DNA of 64,000 nt from Ptychodera flava (lineage: Eukaryota > Hemichordata > Enteropneusta > Ptychoderidae), in NCBI RefSeq assembly GCF_041260155.1, contig NC_091930.1:3328907-3392906 (forward strand), written 5' to 3'. Below are positions 35,063 through 48,156 of the stretch, one piece after another (position 1 is the stretch's first letter; each line of letters opens with the position of its first letter). The notes beneath the pieces are model-generated. The model saw only the letters and a program-made list of their open reading frames with translations. It was not told where the DNA came from and did no database searches. Both the position numbers and the translations under genes were made by a program.

Positions 35063-36288
35063 GCGGCAGCATCGTCCGGAGAACACCGCGGTATGTGCGA
35101 CTGATAGCTAGCACTATTGGCGAAGGTTTGGCGACAATCCGGGCACGTGTTCGGCGGAAATCCACTAAGGTTGGCCTGCGAGAAGGCGGATGAATCTTCC
35201 GGAGTGCACTGCGGTATGTGCGACAGATAACACGCAGTATCGGCGAAGGTCAGGCGACAAGCAGGGCAAGTGTTCAGCGCAAACTCGCCAAGGTTGACGG
35301 TGTCTGCTGCCCGCACTTGAAATTCGCTGACCGCCGCCGTCGCCTCGTCCCGTCCAGCGCGCGTTTCACGAGAACACCCATGGCTGCAATGGGCCTTGTG
35401 GTCCGCTAGTTCGTCCATGCTTGAAAAGACGCTTTCGCATAATGGACACAGGTACGACGGTCTCGGAGACGAAGGCGCAGACAGTCCGCCGTTAAGCTCA
35501 CCAGCGCCCCTCATCCCTGGTGAGTTCGAAGTGACGACGTCCGTGGGTTCGTCCGACAGACAGGAATCTACGTGCGCATGGAGTATTCCTTCATCGTCAA
35601 ACTGTAACTGGCATATCGGACATGTGTAAGGTGTCGTTAAGTCCGAGCTCTCTGCCGACTGCAGACACATATCGACGTGGATGTGAAGGGAGCTTTCATC
35701 TTGACATTCCACTTGACACACGGGGCAAGAGTACGATGGACTGTCGTCCGCATTTGTGTGACGAGGCGCAGACGACAGAATGCTGGCATTTTCTAGCAGA
35801 CATTGTTCCATGTGGCATTGCAATGTGCGCGAGTCGTTGAAGTCACGGGCGCACACAAAACACATATACTGATGCGGTATCGCCGTCGTGGAATTACTGG
35901 CGGCTGTGTCTGGCGACGTATAAGCCTCAACAATAGGGAAGTCCGAAAGGCCGCTATCCAGTCCGTTCGCCTTTAACTGATTCGCCTCCAGCCCCTGCGT
36001 TTGCTGTATCACCGCCGTGCTCACAAGCTCGATGAGCGACTTGGCCAGGTGACTGTCGGGGAGCCTCTCGATGTTGCCGTCCCGGACAGAGCTGGTGTTG
36101 TCGGTCCGGCAGATCGGGCATATCAACATTTCGTCGCCGTTGGCTCGCAGCACTCCGCTCAGGCAGCCTTTGCAGAATATGTGCCCACATTTTGGCAGCA
36201 CCTTTGGGTGGACAAAGCGGTCCACACAGATGGAACACTGCAGGAACTGCTCGTCGATGACAGCTTGGTCGATTGTCCCCGTTGCCAT
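35044..36288 (-). CDS. RING / six C2HC-finger protein (TRIM-like E3 ligase); C-terminus frameshifted
   Basis: Predicted E3 ligase, 414 aa as read. RING at about residues 17-62 (CSIC, CGHIFC, CKGC, CPIC), the TRIM-style linker LPDSHLAKSLIELV, then six C2HC fingers of the form C-x2-C-x12-H-x3-C starting CFVC, CPVC, CPIC, CPLC, CPAC and CPDC. The last two are near-identical repeats (CPACRLTFADTACYLSHIPQ versus CPDCRQTFANSASYQSHIPR), so finger number is still changing by internal duplication. I chose ATG at 36288 (accATGG, strong Kozak) rather than 36315 because an acceptor (ttatttgcag) lies between them. The frame stops at TAG right after SQET, but homology continues in another frame down to 34886. 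Substrate unknown; the fingers may bind ubiquitin. Confidence 0.85.
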   Translation of the reverse strand: MATGTIDQAVIDEQFLQCSICVDRFVHPKVLPKCGHIFCKGCLSGVLRANGDEMLICPICRTDNTSSVRDGNIERLPDSHLAKSLIELVSTAVIQQTQGLEANQLKANGLDSGLSDFPIVEAYTSPDTAASNSTTAIPHQYMCFVCARDFNDSRTLQCHMEQCLLENASILSSAPRHTNADDSPSYSCPVCQVECQDESSLHIHVDMCLQSAESSDLTTPYTCPICQLQFDDEGILHAHVDSCLSDEPTDVVTSNSPGMRGAGELNGGLSAPSSPRPSYLCPLCESVFSSMDELADHKAHCSHGCSRETRAGRDEATAAVSEFQVRAADTVNLGEFALNTCPACRLTFADTACYLSHIPQCTPEDSSAFSQANLSGFPPNTCPDCRQTFANSASYQSHIPRCSPDDAAALSQET

Positions 36289-36315
36289 GGTAAAATTGGT
36301 GTCGACCGCCTGCAA

Positions 36316-37450
36316 ATAATGGCAAGAAATTAACCAATGAAGCAGAAATGTAGATAAATTTGTAACCTATTTCCACGGCCGCCAGACGTCCTTCGGTTCA
36401 CAAGGACCGGACCGTGTACAGAGACACTCAACAAAAAGTACAATGCAGGCCTACTTAAACTTTTACAAGAAATATTGTGTTAAACCACACTTGTCATACG
36501 ATACGAGCAAAGTGAACCATAACCTCATATATTTGGCAATATTAGTTTGGCAGGACAAAGCCGACTTTTTACAACGTCTTTCACTGTGGCTCGCACAGAA
36601 TTGTTTTTTCCCATGGAGCGACGCTACGATGATTCGCGTTTGCCCTTCAGCAGTGCCGTTAATAGCTCGATGCGGTCGCTGACTTGTCACATCGGGCTTG
36701 GCTTCCTGCCGTATCGCCTGTCATCGGTCGACGATGACTCGTCCACCGGTGCGTGATACGTGACCGCTAGTTAGTGTAGCGAGTAACCCAATCCGTTGAC
36801 CTAACAACTTACACACGGTGGCAGAATTCCATTAGTCGATATTCGAATGACACTGACAGACTTCAGTTACTATAATTAAAGCACCATGGCTTTTAATTAT
36901 CATGTTAACGTTCCGCCTATAAAATCACACGGTTCAAATTTCTAATGTAAAATCAGGTCAAAATACACACCATTTTCAGCCTGCAAACAATGGTCCGGAC
37001 TATTATTAACTTATTAACAACTATGTTTTCGTCAAAATATCCCACCCGAAGTTTGAATTAAATTTTAGCACTAAGTTAGTCCATCCATTTTATTCATGAA
37101 AGCATTGATTGAATAAAAATACAAAAATATACAGTATACAAATCAGTTGTCCGATGATAAAACGCCACAAAAACACAAGCAGGGATAAAAATAACATGCT
37201 GAAAGTTCAGAGATTTCAATAAGTTAAAAAAAACCCACATAATGTAATATGTTTTGATGTATTGGCGGAAATGAATGAGTGACTGTGCGCTTTCGGAATG
37301 ACATGAGTGTTGTATGGATCACAGGGGTAATGTCTATTATATCAACAAGATCTTAGAGAAGGATTAGAACATGTATTTTGCTTTATACGACACACATGAA
37401 AACATCGAATGCTGCAGCTTTTAGGCCTTTATATTTATTGCCCATATATA

Positions 37451-37517
<67 letters not shown>

Positions 37518-37529
37518 TATTATATACAT

Positions 37530-37562
<33 letters not shown>

Positions 37563-37570
37563 TATATTAC

Positions 37571-37637
<67 letters not shown>

Positions 37638-38757
37638 CTGCATACACCATACAAATGTTATTTGAAACAACAAAAACAAAACTATGCACACTATATAACG
37701 GACACATGATTCTTTCAATATTAAATAAATACTTTGTAAAGAAATGAGGTCAGTGTGGGTATTATTTTGCAAAACAAACAATTCATATAACGTAATTAGA
37801 GAAAAGTGACACAAAAATGCTAGGACATTAAAGGTCACTACCTTGACCGATTTATTATTTAGGATATTCCAAATGTCAAACCATCCCAACAAATATTTCA
37901 AATCGCTGTAAACTCTTGACCTCGTGTCAGCGTGATGGAGACTAGATCGATAAATCTTTGCACGTAATTCGCTAAATCAAATCGCATTCTGTCGTCTGCC
38001 CGTAGGTAGAGGAATGTCCTAATGTCCAATTGTTTTACACGTCCACGTCGTCCAGACAACACACGGGGGAGTGACGCGAAGCTAAGGGAACAGCGCAACA
38101 GGATTTTGACTCACAACATCGAATAATGCAATTATTGTATTAAGCGGCGGAAATGCCGATAAAATAAACACGATTCGTTCCACAGTCAGCTGCCGTTTTG
38201 TTTTACTGTTAAACACGAGTTTGGAAATTTTGAAAAGTCACTCACAGCTCTGTCGTCCTGTCCTCGTGTAATGACAGGCAATTTATATATACCACAGTTT
38301 TCTTAATTATTATCAATGTTGTGCAACTTTTGTCAATAATTTCATTTCAAAAGGTGTGGTTTCCGTGGCTGCAGTACGCTTTACTTAAGAGCTGTCCTTA
38401 ACCTCATTACTGGCACGGTGCTTCAATGCACCAAATCAGATTACTGACCCTGGACCGACCTCAAAACTAAAACCACGGGACCGTTAAAAATCTGTTCGTA
38501 AATTGATAATGAGCCAGACGATAGCGCTTCTACAAGTTTCAGAGCCCGCACTTCCCATTTCTTTCGACAAAAGTTTGACAGAAATTGCAGTGACTGTACC
38601 ACTTTATGCTTCGGATCAGATCGCCTGCCATGACAAGAGTGCATGTCATGATTGTCAAATTTGTGTCACAAAATTCTCTTTTGGGGAAAAACGTCACATG
38701 CCTGTGGTATACTGTGACCTTGACTTTCGTGGATTCGCAATCGTCTGGTGAAGATTG
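36316..38757. other. 5' flank of the RING gene and intergenic DNA with AT microsatellites
   Basis: An upstream non-coding exon of the minus-strand RING gene is expected here or further right, as the coding exon starts behind an acceptor. A (TA)n/(CA)n tract lies at 37440-37632 and explains the Tyr-Ile-rich ORFs. No other gene is supported. Confidence 0.4.
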
Positions 38758-39188
38758 GAGGTAAAACACAGATGTCAGTTACGTACGCTGTACATAGTGT
38801 ATTGTCACTCTGCCTTCCAAACTTTGAAAATAAAGGCGAATTCATTTTCTTTTGTTGTAATGCATTGACAAGTGTCTGCCAGTTCGTAGTTTGAAGGTAT
38901 CTATACCGTGTTTGTCATACCGCGTGTGACGACATCGACAATACGGCGACATGCGGTGTACGCCGATATAAAAGCGAACAATTACAAGTTCCTACCTTGT
39001 CCAATCGGACCCCTTTCACACTTGTACACGGTGTTTATCGTCGAAAACACCTGGCGAGGCTCTCCAATCAACACTTGCCGCCGCAGCCTGGTCGCTGTTG
39101 ATGTCGATTGGTGTCTTTCAAATGAACTACGACAGGGAGGGCCAAAGTTCCAGCTGTGACGTCACATCATGGCAACAGGACAGTGACC
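38758..39188 (-). promoter_or_regulatory. Duplicated promoter-like block, copy 1 (CRE and CCAAT boxes)
   Basis: About 430 bp nearly identical to 44203-44648. On the minus strand it contains a full CRE (TGACGTCA, in tgtgacgtcacagctgg), and CCAAT or ATTGG boxes at three places (accaatcgac, tgattggaga, ccgattggac), followed by AAG|GTAGGA, a possible splice donor. That arrangement fits a TATA-less promoter with a non-coding first exon reading leftward, toward the RING gene ending at 36288. Function is inferred from motifs only; the sequence could equally be an unclassified repeat. Confidence 0.45.
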
Positions 39189-40083
39189 TCGCCGCCAGGC
39201 AGAGCTGCCCTCAATTGAACGAGGCATCGGGAAGGCCGTAGAAAACGTTACCGCTTTACGGATTCGAATATCAATCATCCATATTTTAAAAATTTCTTTG
39301 CTCTATCTGTTTAAATTTCTAGAATGATACGATTCATTCCGGACCCATGGTACTGAAAACAACAACAACAACAACAACAACAAAACCAGTAAACGCAACA
39401 TGGAGCAAGAATTAAAACAATAACGATGTGCAGTCTAGACTCATATACTCATCGTGTTTGCTTCAAAAAATTGATTAAACAAGTAGATAATTTGAGGTAC
39501 TTAACGGATGATAAAGAACCACATTTTACCTGCTGTCACTGAGTGGTACATTAAAGTAGGGTGAACGTTCTGTCAAGTGGTGGGCTACGTTTTGTTGAAC
39601 GTGTGAAAAAAACACAACACTACCATCCGGTAACTCCCATAACGAGTAAATTTATTAGAGGATATTTACATATTGAACTCTATCTTTCAGAATTTGCATC
39701 TGGTTTAAGTGTGGAGCGACGCAGTGTGTGTCTCTCCGTCTTTCTGTACGATTGTATTTCAGCGTGTCTTATTGATGTATTCAACTTCCATGAGTAAACA
39801 TATGATTAAGATTGTACTCATTTTAGTATCAGTATGGTTATTTTATTTATTTACTTTCTCCCTGATAACTGATACAGGGACAACTGTTACACATAAATAG
39901 TATAATAGACAGTGAATATAAAGGGTGCGATGCTGAGAGTGTTTAGCGGAAGCGAAAGTCGGCTGATATTATCACTCCTAAACATGCATTATGGAGTATG
40001 AGTGGTTGCACACAGTGACGGAAAGTTGGCAACCTAGTTTTATGGACGAAATAATGGTAAAGAGACAATCTCTTGAGAGAGAG

Positions 40084-40143
<60 letters not shown>

Positions 40144-43100
40144 TTTTAACTAAAAGGCGGTGCTTCAATTACACATACTTATTACTTAAAAGAATGCATC
40201 CAAGGTCAATAAAGCTCTTGATCTACAATTTCCATGTCACAATTTATAACTGACATATAAAAACCATGTTCATTCATCAAGTTGAAGATGACAAACATAG
40301 TCGTAAAACAAAATCAGGTACTAAATTAAGTCACTCATTGACACCGTACCCATGGTTGTAAATCCCCGGCTGCCTTTCCAGATATTGCCAGCTTTGTATG
40401 CAAATTAACCTATAATTTAGATTTCGGTGTTTCAATTAGCAATATTGGTGCGTCAGCAACCACTAGATGTATGGACGGTTGTGTAAAATGTTGAGAAAAT
40501 CTTAGGAATGAATTACCTATGTGCACGTGACATCACAAAAGTTGAAATAGTGTCACTGTTGCCAGTCGAGTGCATCGTAAAGACATCACTTTGTGGCAAA
40601 CCAGTGCCAACCCTTCTATAGCTACATGGAGTCAAAATACAGTTATCTTCAACTGCGCATGCGCCACAAAGGGAAACTTTGGTTAACTTTCTTATTTCTC
40701 GTGCTCACAAGCATTCATCTATATAGACAAGTCACGCCTGCCCCTTTTTGAATACCAGACCCCAAACAAACGAAGACAAAAGTGACTCAGCGCGTGCGCT
40801 ACCGTGACGTATGGTAGAAGTCAGCACGCTTTTAGGCACACATTTATCCTTTCTACAGCTCTGAACTTTGAACTAATTATTATCGGCTTGCTTCCACAGT
40901 GCGAAATTATTTTTGTTTCGTTGCCTTTATATCAGAAGTTGACCTCGCATAAAGGACAAGGAACGTGAGAAAAAGGAAAACAAAACCCCAAAATAGAATA
41001 AATATTCGACCTATATCGTCACGTGCAGAGAAACAAACATTTCGACTATGTCGGAGGCGATACCGCAAGCGAGGCTATACATTTATGTACAATCATAGCT
41101 TGCGAAAGTTTGGTAAAAAAGTAAAGTTTTAAGATAGACTCTTTCCTTTGGCCCATGTCAAGATCGTGTACCACTCAACACTGCCTTAGGTGGTCTTTTT
41201 GTCTTTATTCACCATGGCAGGCATCCTTATTCATGAACTGATTTGTTTCTTATGATTGAGGATATGTTCCTGTGTTTATTTCCTGTTTTTAACCTGACAA
41301 AAGTTGTATAGTGGCGGCGGGGCTTACTGTCTGGCTGTGCCTGAGCACGAAATTGACTTTACAGAGACTGTAAGAACATATGACACAAACTAAGGTGTAC
41401 AAAAATAAACTATTCCGAAATATTCGTACTATCTTTCTTCATAGACGTATCGGGTAATGTGGCAATTTTTCGAGGCTGTTTTGTCTATGACAGTATTTCG
41501 CTCACCAAAACGTTTAAAGCCCCTTTACAATTGTTTTCTCTCGGATGTTTCACATTTCACGTCTTCATTGTCAAGTTAAACAGGCATAGCTGCAGGTCGG
41601 AAAACTAGGACTCGGGTACTGCTTCCTAACGGTCTATCTGCGCGGGTAACCAAATCACTGCTCATTGTTGTTGTTTATCAAAGTTTGCAAACAAACGAGC
41701 ATGCTACAATATCTACGGAAAGAATCAGTCTTCTGGCAGCTATCGCCGAACCAGTGAGATGTATTGCAACATAGAAAAAAATGAATGGCTATTCTTAATC
41801 AGGCATTACCTTCGCTCTGTTCTTGTACAAGTTACACCACAACAAAATGCGTAGCTTGACCAACCACCCTAGCGGTATTCCTCATTTAAATTTCTTCGCC
41901 CTCTTACCTGACCTTTCGAGCCGACCCGTATTCTCCCATCATGCTCTTCAAACGGTAAAGCAGCCTTCCGATATTATCTACTTACCTAAGGCGTAAATTT
42001 CAGTACCGTGATCACACTGCGCATTGGCGTGGGTCAAGAAGTTGGTGTTTTGTGCGATGGTTGCAGACAATCTACCAAGCTGGCTCAGCTCTGCATACTT
42101 GTTCATGTAAGCTTGCGTTTGAAGAGTTTGGTATGTTTGAGGTAAGTTGGAAAATCACAATTGAATTACAGATATACGACGAGAGGAAAGAAATTAATAT
42201 TATAACCGAAAGGCTTGGTAAATGATAATTTTATAACATTTGATAACGTATTCATTATTTTTTCTATATTGTTATAATTTATTTTGCAAAGGAATTACAT
42301 TTTCTTTCTGTTTTCCATAATATATTTTCCAATGGAAATATTCACAACCGATTGCACGAGGGCCTATGTTTTGGCAATAACGTTACGCGACGAAAGTTTG
42401 CAACAAAAAATCTCTGGGTTAACAATACCGATAACTCTCAAACCCCGAAATATGATGGAAAGTGGAATCTCGACTTATTATGCAACCATACGCTGTCAAA
42501 ACATTTGAGAGTTTACCATAAAATGTCATATTTTTCTCATTTATTTTCCCGACTGTCGCATTCGATAAAACAGGAAGTGTGCAATCATTTGATTAACTGG
42601 GCGTTTCCGCTTTCTGTTAAGTTGCCAGAGATTGTTCACAGAGCCGATATTGCTGAAAGCCTTTATGATGATTTATCTTTTCAATATAAAAAAATACATT
42701 ATTTGTCAGAAAACAAATCAAGCTCACGTTTAACAAAATACTGAGGTCTTTTACACCGCTCCCCTCTACATACAATGATCTCGTTGTAAAACATAGACCG
42801 TTCCTTAAATGGCCAATGGAATGCTCCGCCCTCAATCTAAGCATTGGAATCTCTTTATGGTACGTGTTCAGGACGGTGTTTTGCCCAAAACGTTTGCAAC
42901 GGCAGGCAAATCCGCGATTTATGGATCGACAATTTTTGCCGCCAAGCCAAGTACCAAGCCAGCGGTACAGCAGAAGGCAATGTCACATTTAAAATAGGAA
43001 CAGCGTGCCATAAGCAAAACTGAAGTGGTTCGCCTAAAAACAAACTGACGCTGTCCCCGTTTCATTGTCACTATCTTGACAGTTGTGGAATACTTATCAA

Positions 43101-44202
43101 TCTACATCCTTAAAGGTCGGGCAATCTTCAGAAAGACAGAAAAAGTAGCCAGGTCAAACTTCTAGAATAGTCAAATTTCACACATATATTCTTCAATTCT
43201 CCCTGAAACGCTTGCAATATTACCAATTAACGACCGCGAAAAATGAACGGAAAGACTTCTTTAGGGACTCCTCCCGACCTTCTCCTTTTTGGAGAGGAAA
43301 TAGTGTGCTTTCTATCGAAGTTGACCCTAAAAATAGCTTTAACCTTGACAAGATGGATATGACGCGTTTCTCTGATGAAGGACCCCCAAATAAACTGATA
43401 TCATGTAAGGGGTCCGAGGGCCCTAAAAGGGAGTCTTACCACCATGAGTGATCCTAACGTTTATGTGTACACCATTTTATTGGCAATTTAACGGTGAAAT
43501 ATTTCATAACGGCTAGTTGATGCGTTAGAGTCAGTTTTGCTCCGATTTAACAATGCTACCTTCTGCGTGAGATGGAATGTGAACATGGTAAGGGTATACA
43601 AGACTGTAAAAATATATTCACATTTTGATATAGTAAACTTTAAATGTCCTCTCTTCCTACGGTGTTTCACTTGAATGCCAAATGAACGAATTGCACTGTA
43701 TTTTGTAAAAATGAAACCATACACAAAAAGAACGTCGTTCAAATTACTTGTTCTGTAAGTAAAATACCGAGTACTTTTAAAAAATTGCCATAAAACCAGA
43801 AAACGAAGGTAGAAATGATAAGTTCATTTATACATGTTCAACCAAATACACGATTGGAACTAATTTGGGATAATTGGATTATCATACTTTTCAAATTTAC
43901 CAAAAAACGTCAGGTTCCCTATAGCTGAATGTTGTGATATTACCAATTGCCCCTAAAAACACGTGTATGTATTAGTAACTTAAAAAGAAAAGCAGATGAG
44001 TTTACATTTGCAGATCAAATAGATATTACTTCACCATCCAATTATTCCAAATTAGTTTCAATCGTGTTCAAAATACAACTTTATGTTGTAACTATTTAAT
44101 TTTTCTTAGGAATGAAATCATTAACGATTCAATCACCAGAAGGCAGAAAGAAAGCAGTTTTCCGGGAGCTAAAAGACAAATCGCAATCGTCTTGTATAGA
44201 CC
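39189..44202. other. Intergenic, no supported gene
   Basis: Contains a (GA)n tract at 40076-40139 and a CAA run at 39360-39385. The ORF at 42352-42744 has no recognisable domain and no clear splice context. Nothing else stands out. Confidence 0.35.
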
Positions 44203-44648
44203 ATGAGGTAAAACACAAATTTTCAGTTACGTACGCTGTACATAATGTATTGTCACTCTGTCTGCCAAATTTTGACAAAAAAGGCGAATTCATTTTCTTT
44301 TGTTGTAATGCATTGACAAGTGTCTGCCAGTTCGTATTTACCGTGTGTGTCATACCATGTTTCATGGTCATACTGCGTGTGACGACATCGACAATCACTA
44401 AGGCGACATGCGGTGTACGCTGATTTAAAAAACGAACAATTATAAGTTCCTACCTCGTCCAATCGGACCCCTTTCACACTTGTACACGGTGTTTATCGTC
44501 GAAAAACACCTGGCGAGGCTCTCCAATCAACACTTGCCGTTGCAGCCTGGTCGCTGTTGATGTCGATTGGTGTCTTGAAAATGAACTACGACAGAAAGGG
44601 CCAAAGTTCCAGCTGTGACGTCACAGCATGGCAACAGGACAGTGACCC
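44203..44648 (-). promoter_or_regulatory. Duplicated promoter-like block, copy 2
   Basis: Second copy of 38758-39188, same orientation, 5.45 kb away. The CRE, the three CCAAT/ATTGG boxes and most intervening bases are kept; the differences are mainly in a short stretch around 44335-44375. It lies between the second and third RING loci. Confidence 0.45.
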
Positions 44649-46930
44649 TGCTTTAGTATCAGGCCTGAGCTTCCCTCACACACACGGACGTTGTATTTGG
44701 AATGTCGTGGTAGCTTAACGGCTCATGTGATTCCATAAAAAATGTTTTTGCTCTATTTTGTAATTGTTGTAACAAACCGTTTCTGTGCAATAGAGAGCTG
44801 ATGATTATAGGGATGACAGTTCGGATCTCGAGCAAAATAATAATTTTGTGATCATAGTCGTAAAAGCAAGAGTGCCATGTCAGGAATTTTAACCAATTAT
44901 ATGTTTACGTACTTATGTGAAGATGATTTTGCCAGGTTGCCGTGTAAAGCCTATTTTGGTGATGTAAATCAAATACATGATCAACTACTAACTGTTTTTA
45001 ATCAGTAAATGTTTATGATTTGTAATCAATAAAGAATATTGCCGTTGATTAGTGTTCAAAACAGTGCACAAACATTTCACGATCGATGAAACGCGAATTT
45101 ACTAGGAAAACATGTTTCTTCACACTTTTAAATATTTATGTGCAAGTTTGAAAGAAAGATTTGCAAACTTAATTTTTTGGGCGATATTTACTTTCATTTT
45201 CTGGTTATAAACTTGTTCTAATCTCTTTAGAGTTGCTGAATTGGCTATTAATGTAAACGCAAATATGCATTCATACCAACGAAATTTTTCATCTTATCCC
45301 TCGGTGCAGTATTGAAACCAACCGTTAAGTTTAATTTGTTTCAAAAGTTTCATTGTAACAGCGGTAATGCGAATGTTTGTGCACTACCTAGTTTGATCCT
45401 TCAGATATTGACAAATTTCTCGAGTGCGCCTCGCTCGTTGACGTTATTTTTTTAAAACTTACATCTTTTCAAAAAATGCGAGAAAAATGGTTAACGCGAC
45501 TGCTCTATAACGACAGGCCTGATAGTGCGAATTTTTTGTAAATATGGAAATGCGACGAAGACCATCATTAAACTTTTATAATATACGATGGTTTCAATCG
45601 GGTTCGAACTTACAACATACGGTACCCAATCACCTCGCGGAGAAAGCTACAGACAATGAGGCTAATGAGGCCTACCGAACACAGCACAATTTGCGAGTCG
45701 CTGCTGCGACAGGGACCAGACTTCTTTATTGTAGGAAAGAACTTGCTAGTTTTGTGCCGAAAATTACCTGGTGCTCAGTTACAACAAGCTCATATTCCTC
45801 TTTACTACGATTTCGGTTGATTGTAGTGTTGATTTTTGCCATACTTAGAGGAATTTTTCCCGCCGCCGGTTATGTACCTTGGATATTTTGCACTTGGAGG
45901 GAACAATCCATAATTTAATGTCAAAATAATTGCATGCTTCTCCTTACAACAAGTTATGTTTAAAAAATTAGCCCTTGAGCTTTTCTGATCGAATTGCCTT
46001 TCAGCATGCTATTGGCTTGAAAGTCTAGGTTTCCATTCTTTACGGTCAGAGCAACAGTGCAAGTTGTGTCTCCTCGAGAAGTGCTACTATATGAAGATGT
46101 TGCATGTTGGATGCCTCCATTAGTGAAGGGACTGTGATAGAGCGCACATACAAATGGAAAGAACAAGGATTGACATTCGGCGAATGGAGTCTTCTCGATA
46201 AAGATGCCACTTAAATTTCCATACAAAGGTAGAATCCTTAACTACTTTTGTAATTCTGTGGATATTGTTATAATTCTCGTAAATGTAACATACATATAAG
46301 AATTGCCCGTTTTACTCTGCAAAGACGTTAACTTAACGAGCTGGGATTCAAAGCTCGCGTATCATATAAATTTCCAGAAATAATTCATGAATAATGAACG
46401 ATCAAATTATTGCGTGAAGCGAAGGTCTTTATTAATTGTCACCAATCTGGGATACATAACACATACACAACGAAAAGGAAATGCTAAAATTAAGACTCTA
46501 GAAACGGATTGCGAGGCGTCAAGAGGAGATGATCTCAGTCCCTCGCACATCATTACAAGTGTTGAACGTCAACGGAATGTGGTTTTGACATACAGCAAAT
46601 GTATTTGCAAAAATTGATGATACTCGTAATCAGAGTATTCCGTGGCGCTGAGGCTTAGGGTTATGAGGTTACCACATACCAAACTCACACGAGCAAGCCC
46701 CTTTGTCTCTGGTTAAACTTTTTATTTCACCAACATTTTGACCACACACAGAATTTCTTCATTAGGGTCTAAGATATTAAAAACGATATGATAAAAACAT
46801 CGTCAATGGTCCAAACGTTGGTAAAATAAAATTTTAACCGTAGACACGGGACTTGCACTTTATATCAAATTCTCTTATTATCTTAAGACTGTGATGACTC
46901 AGCAAAACTAAATGAACGATACGCAAAATA
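44649..46930. other. Intergenic, no supported gene
   Basis: ORFs at 45544-45918 (+) and 45960-46226 (-) lack recognisable domains and splice signals. Otherwise AT-rich. Confidence 0.35.
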
Positions 46931-47317
46931 CGCGAGCGGGTGTTTAGAAAACAAAGCATAATAAACAAAAATCCCTTTAAACCTCGAATGTATTCAGATG
47001 AAACAACGAACAATATAATAGCAGTGAAAATCTCATTAATTAAACTGTGTACGATACAATATGACAAAATGACAAACGAATATAACCTTGCACAGTGTTT
47101 CGAACGATATAAAAACATTTGCGTTAAAATATAGCGAAAGACTCTTTCGAACAGACGATTGAGTTCTATTTTGTAAACAACAAAAGTAACTATGTTCAAT
47201 TTTACGACGACAAGATTAACACGGTTAAGATCACAATAATAACACGTGCGTTCATTAAACGCGAGCCTAAGAAATATAACCAGGCTTATAATATAGAAAC
47301 AATGGGCAACACCCTGA

Positions 47318-47444
47318 CCATTAACGTTTATTTATGGGCAAGGGCGAGAGGAAAGCCAACGGGCGAGGCAAGCGGCCAAGGCTTGCCTCGCCCTTTAATT
47401 TTTGGCTTTCCTCTCGCCCTTGCCCCATGGATAAACGTCAATGG
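47318..47444. repeat. 127-bp near-perfect palindrome (unit A)
   Basis: Begins ccattaacgtttat and ends ataaacgtcaatgg. The arms include gggcaagggcgagaggaaagc paired with gctttcctctcgcccttgccc, and an inner pair gggcgaggcaagc/gcttgcctcgccc with a 7-base loop. It could form a long cruciform or RNA hairpin. ORFs over it are artefacts. Confidence 0.85.
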
Positions 47445-48156
47445 TTAGGGCAGAGTCTATTATTTCCATTATATTATCAACGAAACCCAAAACCGTCAAA
47501 ATTTACGGAAATTTACCACGCAAAAGACAACGGGCCCAGAACTTGTGTGGTACGTTACGCGCGCTGTAAAAAATGCAAACCAGGAGATTTTTTTGGAAAA
47601 AGTGTATAAACGTGGCTCACAAGCGCTTTGATTTGTTTTGTGATTGATTGTGATATTTGTACAAACACAAGTTAAATTTGAGCAGTAAAGTTACTATGTT
47701 TACGATATTATTCATATTCACGGGCATGTAAACAAACCATTACCGTGTATTTGTTGTTAGTCACGTGGTTCAGCTCAAAAATTAAATGCTGCTGACAGGG
47801 TATGGTAATATAATGTCTAATAATATCTATCTGCATATGTATATAGTAGTTTCTGCTTGAAAGCTGATTAATCGTATATGATAAAATAACAATCGAGGCT
47901 AGATAACATGCTAGTGTGACGGTTTGTTTCTCTAATAAATATCATATTTACGAAAATAGTAGAAAAGGGTAGTTCTTCAAAAGCAATGCATTACAGTCAA
48001 ATTGTCAACAAGAACATTCCTAGTTTCCACACTTCCACATTAGCGTTGGTTCCTGGCTGAAAATGTAACGTAACAATTATATGACGACAAAAAGTTGATT
48101 CGATCTTTCTGAAGAGAAAATGAGATCCCCAGTTTCCTACTCCACGTCGGCAATGA

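Noticed and set aside
37378..37901. 172-aa minus-strand ORF with Tyr-Ile runs
   Set aside because: Over half is microsatellite; the rest is unsupported.
45960..46226. 88-aa minus-strand ORF (LSGIFIEKTPFAECQS...)
   Set aside because: Looks protein-like but has no splice sites, domain or repeat copy to support it.
46834..47199. Hydrophobic minus-strand ORF recurring in the tandem units
   Set aside because: Recurs only because the DNA is duplicated; frames shift between units.
47334..47609. Basic 91-aa ORF repeated at 49067 and 50583
   Set aside because: Reads across the palindrome; amino acids follow from the hairpin.
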